Assembly: GCA_904066235.2 (NCBI GenBank)
Contig: CAJFCV020000005.1
Location: 6,939,501-7,003,500 of the forward strand
DNA length: 64,000 nt
Direction of reading: 5' to 3'
Source of the DNA: Bursaphelenchus xylophilus
Lineage: Eukaryota > Nematoda > Chromadorea > Rhabditida > Aphelenchoididae
How positions within the stretch are numbered: position 1 is the stretch's first letter; each line of letters opens with the position of its first letter. Under the pieces are notes generated by a model. That model was not told the origin of the DNA, ran no database searches, and saw only the letters and a list, made by a program, of their open reading frames with translations. The translations under genes and the position numbers were made by a program. Positions 49,780-59,725 of this stretch are shown piece by piece.

Positions 49780-50542
49780 TGCGTTCGGCCGCGCTACTCT
49801 CGGATTAGATTGTACAAGTTGATGTTCGTCGCGCGGGGTTCAAAACATCACACGTTTCCCGTCTTCCACTTCCACGCGACTCTCGAGAGCCCATCCCCGC
49901 CCGGAATGTTTGCCCAATTTCTTGCGGGGGATTTGACAAAAAGAACTTTACAAAAGACGATCCTCTCGGATCGGCCCGTCTTCTGGAGCAGCCCAACACT
50001 TGACGGCTTTTTTATTCAACCGACGTGACACAAATAATAGAAGTTTAATCAGTTAATCTTTTTAATTAGTTAGTGAAATCTTGGGAGAAAGAAGATGTCA
50101 TCAAATTTTGTGTTGTACTTTAGGTTTAGCTGGAAGTCGAAGGCTTGAAATTGCTAATAATTGAAAAACAAATCGCACAGATTTTTTCTAAAAATAAGTT
50201 TAGCGAGAATTCCTTGTCTTCGAGTATAAATATCCGATCCGAGACCACTTCGTAGTTGATATATTTGTTTAAGAGAGCTAAATATATCAAGGTTAACCCA
50301 TGAAAAGACGATGAGCTATGAAACCAAGAACGTAGCATACAAGTAATGTAAAAAACTAACTATTCTATTGATACAAATTGATGACATCTCTCTTTCCAAA
50401 AAAATTGAACAGACACAAAAACTAGCAAGTGTAATATACCCATTTCTTAACAAATATCAGTCCGTATTCGAATGTGCGTAATTAGGGCAGGGGAAGATCA
50501 TTCGGGGAGGGGTTGAACAACAACTTTGGGCGCAACAGATCA
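49780..50542. other. Intergenic, no gene seen
   Basis: The left part (49780-50030) is GC-richer and is the 5' flank of the ubiquitin-fold gene. The right part is the AT-rich 3' side of the mitochondrial carrier gene. Confidence 0.35.
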
Positions 50543-52251
50543 TCAGTGGTTGATAAAGCGACAGCTATGGATCATCGGGTCGATGTAGGTGCTGCCGGCT
50601 TCAGGGAGCAAGAAAGAATTCCGTTGCCAGAGATCATACACAGAGACATACCGGCGCTTCCCGTTCGTCATCGACAACTGCTGGATGTAACCGAGCAGGT
50701 CATAGTCCAGCAACAATCGATACGTCCATTCCACGGTGAAGAAGGTCGCCGCGTTTGTGGGGAATGCCCTAAAGAAGACATATATTGATTGGGACAGATC
50801 TCACCTCAATAATGTCGACCCGAACCCACAGAAGAAGGTTCTGATCCCGTTCTCGGCATAGGCCTTGTGAATGACCTCCCGGTATGTTTTAATCGAATCA
50901 TCGGCCTGATACCTCGTCTTAATCACGTCAGTGGGGTAGTTGAACAACCAGGACAACATGCCAGCCAGACCTTGAAAACATTATACAGACCCAGTAAACT
51001 TTACCTCCGGCCATCAGCAGCTGGAGACTCGTTAGGGCTTCCATGGTGCCGTCCTTGCTCATTTTCCGTGCCAGATACTCGTATGATGCAAAGTAAATTC
51101 CTAATCCGGGACAATCGCGGAGTTGGGTGATCCAGATTCCTCTAAAGTACGAATATAATCAATTTGACTATGATTAAAAATTAAGCTATGACATCTCAAA
51201 GGAAAACTTGACTCATAAGACAAGCAATTTTCCCTAACATTAGACCTAAATGCCAAAAAATTAATAACTCTCACCTGGTCAAAGTAGATGGGTTCTCCTT
51301 CAATATACATCTCAGACAATGATAAGGCGACCTGTATTGCCTCGGGCCGTCTTGAACTTGAACCCTCAACTTCAATAACTCCGTTGGAGCGGCGACAAAG
51401 GCTTGCGCAATACCCGCCGAACAACCGGCCACAAAGTGGGTGAAGATGGCCTGATGATCTGAGAATTGTTTGGCCACGGTTCCATGGACTCCAAAGACGA
51501 TTGCGTTAACCAATGTCAGCGATGACAAAGGGCTGGACATACCTTAAATATCGCGTAGTCAGTGTGATTGACGTAGAAGACATTCTAGCCGTGTTAATGT
51601 TTAATATAACAAGTTGTATGCTCAAATGTTCTCGTAAGTTTATTTCGGTCAACGTTAGTTCTATTTTTGTCCCTCGAGTTCTCGGTTATGCTGTAATATT
51701 TACAGGTATCTCCCCCTCAGCGGTTGTAAACCATAAACCATTCAAACAGAAGTACTGCGCAATTATGAAATCATCTATGAACTTGCCCGCAGTTAAACAG
51801 ATCATAGATTGGCAGAAATGGACGGAATTCCTCAATTTTTTTTTCGTTCTAACTTACCCATAACTTAGGAAAAAAAAAATTTTAAGTAAAAAAATGACGT
51901 AACCTTACCTTTATACAGTCCGCGGACCTTATCTTTGGCTAGAATATGCGTAAAACAATGCCATGTTCCTCGAAATTGACCCGTCTTCTGAGTTTGGAGT
52001 CTGACTTTGACTGTGTCCAAGGGATGGCCGGCCAGGACTCCAGCCGCTCCTGAAATGGCGTAATTTTTATTCTAGTAGACCATCAAAAGTCTTGATCGAC
52101 ATTTCTGGGATATATAATATTTGGTTTTTTTTTTTTAATTTTTGATAATTAAGATGTAAATTCCCAAAATACGATCGTACAGTAACCCGGCAGCTCGCTA
52201 ACGCTCCCACATACCTCCAATGGAGCCGGCGATGAAGTCGATGAGACTCAT
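50543..52251 (-). CDS. Mitochondrial carrier (SLC25; basic amino acid/acylcarnitine-type)
   Basis: Inner-membrane solute carrier with three repeats of about 100 aa. Six exons: 52215-52251, 51909-52049, 51275-51542, 51005-51141, 50805-50970, 50543-50768 (324 aa). The three signature motifs are present: HPLDTVKVRLQTQ, APTELLKLRVQVQ (Asp replaced by Glu in the second) and YPTDVIKTRYQAD. The start MSLIDFIAGSIGGAAG is typical. Sequence character is closest to the SLC25A20/A29/A45 branch (acylcarnitine and basic amino acid carriers); the exact substrate is inference. A C-terminal extension of about 50 residues past the third repeat (RRYVSVYDLWQRNS to the end) is longer than usual. Confidence 0.92.
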
Positions 52252-53763
52252 TGCTCAGTTACGCTCAGATGAATGTAGAAACCGACAATCTATAGAGGGT
52301 CATGAGGCCCTATAAACATATCACCGGGCACGTTATAAGCAGCAGGCGTTGTAACAGCGAGAAGAAGAGAGCGCCGCACTCGCTGTCTCTGCATCGACGA
52401 AAAAGGAGTGGTGGCGACGACGACGAAGAAGGAGAAGGCTGGAGGTGGATGAATGAGCCTTATTCTCGGTGCGCGAGTTGATAAATCGTTTGTCATATTG
52501 TTCGAATATGGTCAATTGGGGAGAATGATTACGTCGCCGTGATGTTTTCATTTTGTTTTAACCGTTTTCCGCCTTCCACCGACGTTCCGGCGATTGAGAC
52601 CAGAGACTAGCGCGGTCAACATGCGACCTGTGAGGCGACGAAAGGCCGCGAACTCAAGTTTCGACATCAGACTGACAAGGGAGGAGAGCGATCGGGATTG
52701 GCCGATATTGTACGCGATGAACTGGTTGGACCTTCAGTGTGATATAGACTGACCGTTTCTCTCGCTTCAGAAGAACTCTGGGTTCTCCTGACCGTCTCTG
52801 CACGTCATTTCCCAAAAAGTTTCGGAAACGCTTCCGATTTCTGATGTCATAACATAAAACATCCGCCAAATCGCCTCTTCCACACTACTGATTCCATGAC
52901 CTCATCGTCTAACTTCTGGAATAACTTCGCCCTAAGACCAAAGACCGCGGTATTCGTTCAAGTTTTTAGTCACCATAATTCTCGCCTTTTCCTAGAACAA
53001 CATCATCATCTGAACCCGTCTATTTACCCGCGACGGTAGCCTCCACTTTCGAAACCAAGCGTCTGCACGCGAGGGAAGGTCGAGATTTTTTGCAGAGCGA
53101 CAGTTGTCGGTGTAAAAATAGAAGGGATTCGTCAAGAATCCCCGTTCTTTCCACGACATTTATGAAGTTCGCGTCGAAATTAATCCATTCCCACGCGATT
53201 TCGCGCTCATTGACGGGGTCGAGAAAATGATGGGGATTTCGTATTTTAGAGTTTTCAGATCTCAGAAACAAAACTTCTTAAAATAATTCTTGTAAAGTTG
53301 TGATTCGTCACGTTTTTCTGATTGTACTTGCCATCTCCAATCAAACACACCTTTTAAGGGATTGCGCAACATGTTTACAATCGGGAACACTTGTAAATAC
53401 CCTAATAACAAGACTATCTCCATAATCTTTGACCTCAAACACCATGGTTATTCAGTCATATTTTACAATCTTATTCCCAAAGAACGTACCCGATGTAATC
53501 CCCGCGATATAATTTGCATATCGATGTTCGTAGGAGCTGCTGTAGACCTCTGCACTCCCTTCGTTCTGCGCTTCCTCAGGACTTGACATAAAGGATGAGA
53601 TCAGGTGAGAGAGTACTTCACACCGAGAGATTCCCAGGCATAAAAACGAAAGAGCCGACCGGTTTCCAACTAATTACAAAAACATTGTCAATTTATTTAT
53701 AATATTAATAAAAATGTTTTTCAAAACTCGTGGAATGTGTAGTTGGGAATGGATACTTCATGT
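52252..53763. other. 1.5 kb without a confident gene
   Basis: 5' flank of the carrier gene and 3' flank of the DhaK gene. It contains short open frames on both strands, including a basic one at 52290-52551, but none shows splice structure or a known domain. Confidence 0.4.
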
Positions 53764-55719
53764 TTAACATAATTTGCATATTGGTGGGAATTGGGGATAG
53801 TCCGGCAGGGCGAACCTGGGAGCATGATTTAGCGATTGGGCGAGCTGAAAGTTGATCTATGAATTTAATTTTTGTTATTTATATCATGATTTAAGACCAA
53901 TGTCGCATTATAAGATTAAATTCCCCTTACCAGTTTATCTAGATCTTCATGCCATTTCCTACTGGTCTCTTTGTAATAATCTAATGCCAATTTCTCCTCA
54001 GCTGACACTTCTCTTTCGGTTCCGTCACATTCCACCAGAACATCGCCCTATAACAAAGATATAACCAACAAAAAATCAGCTTACCGATAAAGTGCAGCCG
54101 GGAGAATTAACCATGTGAACGTCTTGAAAAGTGATAATATTTCTAGACAAAACATGCCTGAGGACACAAAAGAAAAGCATACAAATACGATCCGAAACCC
54201 TCATAAATTTATTAGTCTTCAAAAGTTACGGTCTTTATAAAAGACGAGCGAATTACTCAGTAAAAACAAACATTCACCGGGGAGGGGTCACGGACCAAAA
54301 CTTCGAGATGGGACTGAAAGTGAGTAGAGTCGGGAGCCAGGCGGGGTGGGCGAGCTTCAGCACGCTGATACTCACTCCATGACCATCGATGGAGGTGGTC
54401 ACAGGGCCACGAAAAAAGGCCGAGACCCGGAGTTTCGTATTGAGAGCTGCAATTAGGATAATATTTATATTATTTTACGCTTGCTACCTGTCCAATCTAA
54501 TATTTCTTTGGTCAAAATATTCATTTCCAATTGACTGACAGAACCCAGATTATTTAATAGGATGACCACTGGTAAGTCGTCTTCCTTTCTGAATCCCAAT
54601 CTATGACTAAACACCAATTTTGGCATTAATTTTTGAATAATTTTCTTGGCAGTGGTGATTTTCATTCGTTCCAATCCCGGCTCCCCATGAATCCCAAGGC
54701 CAAGTTCCAGCTCGTCCTCTGGCAATTTGAACATGTAATCCTTGCCTGGCAGGGAGCATGGGTAAAGACTCACCCCAAAAGTAGCTAGAAATAAGTGAAA
54801 ATTAAAAAATATAACAGAGGATTTGTTAGTCATCATAACAAAGTTAATAAAAATTATCAAAAGACCATAATTATTTTGCCCTACCAAGGCTAGAAATCAT
54901 CTTCTCAACATTCTCCACAATCTCTTCAAATCCCATCCCTTTCTTTGCCCAAACTGAAGCAGCCTGAAGGATCAAGACAGTCCCAGCCAATCCCCGATGA
55001 CCAGTTTCAAATCCATTTTTTTGTTCCAAAGAGACATCATCATCGATGAAAAACATCTTCATTTTGTACTGAGGGTGCGAGTTCCTAATGTTTTCAATAG
55101 CCATTCCAAAATTTAATCGATCTCCCGTATAATTATTCGAAAAAACGATGGTTCCTTTAGTCGATAGTCCAATTGTAATAGCATCTGTGATTTCCTGAGC
55201 TGACGGCGAGGCATAAATATCGCCAGAGACGGCTGAAGTCAAGCCGTTTGGACCAACAAAGCCTAAAGACGATATTATTTTGAAAATATTTGATTTCGAT
55301 TAAAAACTTATATTGTTTTACCTGCAGCAAAGGGTTCATGGCCAGATCCGCCGCCACACACGACAGTCACCTTTCTATCTATGACTTTTTTGATATCGGA
55401 TCTCACAAGGACCCTTTTGTTATCCTAGAACAAAAAAAATTGGAAAACATTAAATTATTTTGTCATCATCTAAAATATAATACTTGAAACAATATCACCA
55501 TATTTCAATTTCCAACATCGTCCCACTCACATGATGAAATTGCACTTCCTTATTAATGATTACACAACCAAATAAATGATCATCGACAACATTCTCGAGA
55601 CGATTCGTGAACTTGGACCTGGCTCCGTGCATTTGTAGGGAAAAACAAGAAACAGTGCTTGTTGTGGACAAAAAAGGACTCTTATCTTTATTCACCCGTT
55701 CCGTGAAACAGCATTTCAT
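53764..55719 (-). CDS. Dihydroxyacetone kinase-type protein, DhaK domain only
   Basis: Dihydroxyacetone/triokinase family. Exons: 55531-55719, 55322-55424, 54885-55262, 54488-54784, 54278-54446, 54085-54157, 53931-54047, 53764-53844 (468 aa). DhaK marks: KFTNRLENVVDD, VVCGGGSGHEP (substrate-binding loop with His), SGDIYASP, NYTGDRLNFGMA, ELGLGIHGEPG (contains the conserved His that binds DHA in the family), and LLNNLGSVSQLE. The usual C-terminal DhaL (ATP-binding) domain of triokinase/FMN cyclase is missing. Instead about 85 residues of unrecognised sequence follow (GDVLVECDGTEREVS, EEKLALDYYKETSRKW). Without DhaL the protein is unlikely to phosphorylate on its own, so this could be a regulator or need a partner. 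It starts 117 nt after the RCE1 stop on the same strand, as in an operon. Confidence 0.85.
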
Positions 55720-55836
55720 GTGTTATCAACAATATGTCTGGTCACAAGCATAAGTAGAATGCGGTTTTGCGTAGATCACATATTAGACTACCTAAAAGTA
55801 CGACCACAATGTTAAGATCAAGTGTAAATGAATATT

Positions 55837-56741
55837 CTAATTAGTCATTCTACAGATTCCATAAACAAAAAGACCCAGGCCAGTTAGATGGGCTAGTCCC
55901 AGCCACTTCCGTTGCCGTTGAGGGTAATATTCGATATCGGTTACCCTCGGAAGACCCGTATTATTGCAAAGAGCATGACTTAAAATAATCGGCAGGACTT
56001 GATCGTATTTGAAAGATAAGAAAGTGACATAGACACCAAAAAGATAAGTGTATAAGGCCTGAACAGAGCGAGTAACAAGAGCATTAGCTATACTCTGACC
56101 ATGGTGAATATCATTCTTGAGATGATGATAATGACTGAGAGCAAAGAGAAGGGGGCTGAAGAAGATGGCGGGGTTATCACCGAGAGAATGTCGAATCAGA
56201 ACGGCGGCACAACTTCGGAAGGCGAGTTCTTCGGTGATCGGGGCCATGATATTATTTCGGAGCCAGATCAGATCTTTGAAGCAGCCAATCCACTCGTCCA
56301 GGGCTAAATATGACTCAATAATAAATTTAAAATCAAACAAAGCCTTTTCAAATCATTTCACTGACCAAAAACACTTCGTAAAGTAAGAGATCCATCCAAA
56401 ATATCCATAATAAATGTTCCCAGGTACACTGTAGCTGTCAATAGAACACTTTGACCACATAGACTGGCAGTATCCCCGTTGACATAAATCCCCATCGTTC
56501 TTAGTGGAGAATAAAACTCCTAGAAATTATGTTACATTCTTTTTATCCATACCTGAGACAAAACCAAGTAAGTTGTGGCTACCGTAATCGAGGTGCTGAT
56601 GGTCACCCGAATGAATCGTTTCCTGATCGTGGATGGATGATCCGAGTGTAACTGATGTTCCTTATCCAGTACATAGAGGGAGCCCACATAGATGAAGGGA
56701 ATGGACAATGCGGTGGGGACGTAAAGCCATTTCAACGACAT
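55837..56741 (-). CDS. CAAX prenyl protease 2 (RCE1)
   Basis: Endoplasmic reticulum membrane protease that removes the last three residues from prenylated CAAX proteins such as Ras and Rho. Three exons: 56553-56741, 56366-56519, 55837-56303 (269 aa). Motifs of the CPBP/RCE1 family: ITEELAFR (EExxxR), FALSHYHH (FxxxH) and SHALCNN (HxxxN). Several hydrophobic segments fit a multi-pass membrane protein (ALSIPFIYVGSLYVL, ITVATTYLVLSQ, LLTATVYLGTFIMDIL). The second donor is GTCAGT, slightly off consensus but needed for phase. C. elegans calls this gene fce-2. Followed by the DhaK gene 117 nt downstream; the KLHDC3-like gene ends 381 nt upstream. Confidence 0.92.
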
Positions 56742-57122
56742 CCAATGAACAACTGATCAAGTAAATACGAATTAAACATCCAAATGTATCGTCAAAATCA
56801 ATTTTCGCTGCTCCTCATTAATATATTTTTTTCTCTCAGCGCTGAAACACTCTTCACAATAATCAAACCCAATATTATCGATGAAAAAATTTATTCATAT
56901 ATGAACAAATGAGTGGCAAAGACTGAAATGATTTTAGTTAGACCCGTAATGAGATTTGTGATTCATTTTCTGACTGTACATTGTAAACCCGATATTGGAA
57001 TGCCCGTAAAAGAAAGCGTAATACTATAGAAAAAAGGATGAGGAAGTGTAATATGAAATAATGATAACAAAATATACAGAACTACTGAAAAACTACAAGT
57101 ATTGAAGGCCCCGAGGAAGTAA
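56742..57122. other. Short gap between kelch and RCE1 genes
   Basis: 381 nt of AT-rich sequence between same-strand genes. No gene seen. Confidence 0.35.
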
Positions 57123-58994
57123 TCAACCCGTGCAGACCCATCGGAAGTTGCGGCAATAAAGATTGGGACGGAGGTCCTCTCTGAAAATGGCATGGATAAT
57201 ATAAATATCAGAAAATCTATAAAAATTATAATAGTAAAGTATAAACTTACAGAACAGACTGAGGAAGGACCCTGGTGGCCATTTCAAGAAGCCCATTCTT
57301 GTCCAAAACATCAAGACAAATCGAAGTCAAAACATTTCCATAATCCAGGACGAAAAGATCTCCCAGATCCAACAACCCTCCATTCTTCTTGATGGGATGA
57401 GGCATCGTTCCTCCAAACAAATACATCTTTTCTCCCACCATCACGGAGCACTGTCGCCTCCTTGCACTGGGCCCATCACCCGGTAACGAGAGTCTTTTCC
57501 ACTCTCCGGTCTTCGGATTAAACCTTCTTAAATCTCCATAATGCTCATCCGATTTACTGTTGTATCCTCCGAACATATACAACATTCCATTCTGAACCCA
57601 CATGGCATTCGATCTTCGACCCTCAGGCAAATCCCCCTCGACCACTGGCTCAATCCATTCCAAAGTTTTGAGGTCCAAATACCTCAAAACATCGTCGTAA
57701 AAGTCGGCATTGCTGTGATATTGGCCTCTTTCGTCGCATCTTCCCCCAAATACGTACATCTTATCCTCGAAAATACAGGCCGCATGGAAGTCTCGATACT
57801 GTGGAGGGGTTTTCGTAGTCTTGATTAGCTTCCATTCTCTCGTTACAAAGTTGTACGAGTAGCATTCTTGGCTGAACCGTTGGTTTTCCTCTTCAAATCC
57901 TCCAAAAATGATCATTTCATGGCCATAAATGACTGCGGTGTGGCCATCTCGGGCTGGCGGAGCACCATTTGCAGGGGGAATTGATTGCCATGAGTTCTTT
58001 TCTGGAATTAACATAATTTAGACGTCCAATGCTTTTAATTCAATTGGAATTTGAACCCCAAACACGGTGCTTCTTATCTGATTTCAGCAAAAACAAATAA
58101 AATTAGGAAGAAACGTGACACAAGGAATAAAAAGCCAGTCATCAAGTGATAAGGGCGCTTTCCTAACCTGGCCTATAGTGCTAATCAGAATGAGGTCCAA
58201 AGTCCGTCAATATTTTTTTTATTTTCCCGATAATTCTCAGTCACATGGCCTCCGGAGAGGAGATCAAAAAACAAAAAAAAGAGAAATTTCTGGCTAACCA
58301 CTGATTTTAAATAATGAAGGGCTATTAGAGAGCATCGAGAAAGCCAATAAAAAATGATAAATTACCTGGATCATATTCGTATAATCGCTGGGAAGCACCG
58401 TATTCGTCGTTTCGGCCGCCCCAAATATATGCCTTTCCATTGTAAGCAACTGCAGTGTGACCGTATCTAAAAATATGCAAATAGTATTTTAACGCATCTC
58501 TGAAGCAATCTTAATGGAGAAAATTCAATCAATTTTGATGAAACTGCCTAGCACAATATCCGAAAGTCCTTACCTCATGAAGGGAACATCTTGGAAGTCA
58601 TTACTATCGTCTACAATAGCCAATCCATCGTTGAGCAAAGGATTGTAATGCCAATCATAGTCTCCTTGCGTCATATCCTCTTCATAGGACATATCTGTAT
58701 CCCAATCGACCTCATCTTCGAAGATTGAGACCTCGGATGAAAGGCTTTTCGAAGAATATCTGACTTCAGGCTCTTCTCCAAACACTCGGGTCCATTTCAT
58801 AGTTTCTAAACTCCAAATTAAAATCAGCAAACACGTTCCCTACCTGTATCAAACATGTGAACATCCAATGGAGCCGTCCTGGTCGGTGTTTCGCCCGAAC
58901 AATACCCTCCGAAAGAATAGATTTTGGTCCCAATGGCACAGGCGGCATGATTTACACGCTTGGGACCGCCACCAACACTGACTGTCCAGCGCAT
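57123..58994 (-). CDS. KLHDC3-like kelch-repeat protein
   Basis: Six-bladed kelch propeller; the vertebrate orthologue KLHDC3 (Peas) is a CUL2 substrate receptor that reads glycine-type C-terminal degrons. Five exons: 58844-58994, 58574-58805, 58366-58466, 57251-58001, 57123-57180 (430 aa). Family marks: MRWTVSVGGGPKRVNHAAC, YSFGGYCSGE, YGHTAVAYNGKAYIWGGRND, ARDGHTAV, IIFGGFEEE, YRDFHAACIF, VFGGRCDERGQYHSN, LPEGRRSNAMW, MFGGYNS, ARRRQCSVMV and LFGGTMP. An acidic insert of about 50 residues (EDEVDWDTDMSYEED) lies before YGHTAVAY and is not in the vertebrate protein. The start codon directly follows AAAACAG, a likely trans-splice acceptor. Confidence 0.93.
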
Positions 58995-59198
58995 CTGTTT
59001 TTAGTATTTAGTCTGAAACAATGGAATCGGTAACAAAAGAACGCGCAGATGACCTTCAAAGGTAATTTCCGCGATGAAGGAAAAAAACGAATCCGAAGTG
59101 AAAGTAACCGAAATCCAGAAAGTCAAGTGGCTCAAAAGGGAAGCTACTGGACTCTGGGTCACTTGAATAAACAAGAAATGGACACGGATGGCCACGAA
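58995..59198 (+). other. Short coding-like frames interrupted by a hAT-like MITE
   Basis: Plus strand: one frame reads MKEKNESEVKVTEIQ, KVKWLKREATGLWVT and then TGA (about 59073-59165). After removing the 519-bp insertion, an ATG spanning the junction would continue with KLELPKKEEDLTRK, WVHRNWALQLAG and end at a stop near 59899. A second frame (from 59049) is also open across the junction. None matches a family I know. It may be a broken gene or chance; the premature TGA and the insertion argue against a working gene. Confidence 0.25.
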
Positions 59199-59717
59199 CA
59201 GGGGTGGCCACCGGGCCGGGCCGGCCCGGCGAAGCCCGGCCCGATCGGGCCTAAACGGGCCGGGCCTGGCAAATTTTGAAACGGGCCGGGCCGGGCCTGC
59301 TTTTTACCGGGCCGGGCCGCGGGCCTGAGCCATTTTCAGGCCCGGCCCGGTTTTGTCGAAATGCCAAGCGTTTGGCATTCAATGTTTTCGCGCCGGAAAA
59401 ATTTTTGGATAGGTTTGTATTTTTAGTATATCAAGTTCTACAATAGTTTATTACTTTATAGTACTTTTTTGCATATATGTTATAATATAAGGTCCAAATT
59501 AGAACATATAATACATATAGGATAGTTCTTAGCAGATTTTAGCACACTACAGAGGCGGTAAGATCAAAGGAAAATTTCCAGCTCGCGCCCTAACCGGGCT
59601 TTTACCGGGCCGGGCCGGGCCGGGCCTGCAAAATTTTGAACCGGGCCGGGCCTGGGATTTTGCCGGGCCGGGCCCCGGGCCTGAAATTTGGAAAAAGAGG
59701 CCCGTTTGCCACCCCTG
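59199..59717. mobile_element. hAT-like MITE with GGGCC-rich ends and 8-bp target duplication
   Basis: Both ends read CAGGGGTGGC(C/A) in inverted orientation and are flanked by the 8-bp direct repeat GCCACGAA (59191-59198 and 59718-59725). Eight-base target duplications and CAGGGGTGGC ends are typical of hAT transposons. The terminal about 130 bp on each side consist of many GGGCC/CCGGGCC words that can fold back, with an AT-rich centre around 59400-59560. There is no transposase, so it is non-autonomous. The inverted ends and perfect duplication leave little doubt about insertion. Confidence 0.9.
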
Positions 59718-59725
59718 GCCACGAA

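Noticed and set aside
52290..53271. Basic minus-strand frames as exons of an extra gene
   Set aside because: No consistent splice sites or phase, no domain, and the composition fits promoter and untranslated sequence.
59205..59700. Open frames rich in Gly, Pro, Arg and Ala in the GGGCC-rich stretch
   Set aside because: They lie inside the hAT-like MITE and come from the repeated GGGCC words.
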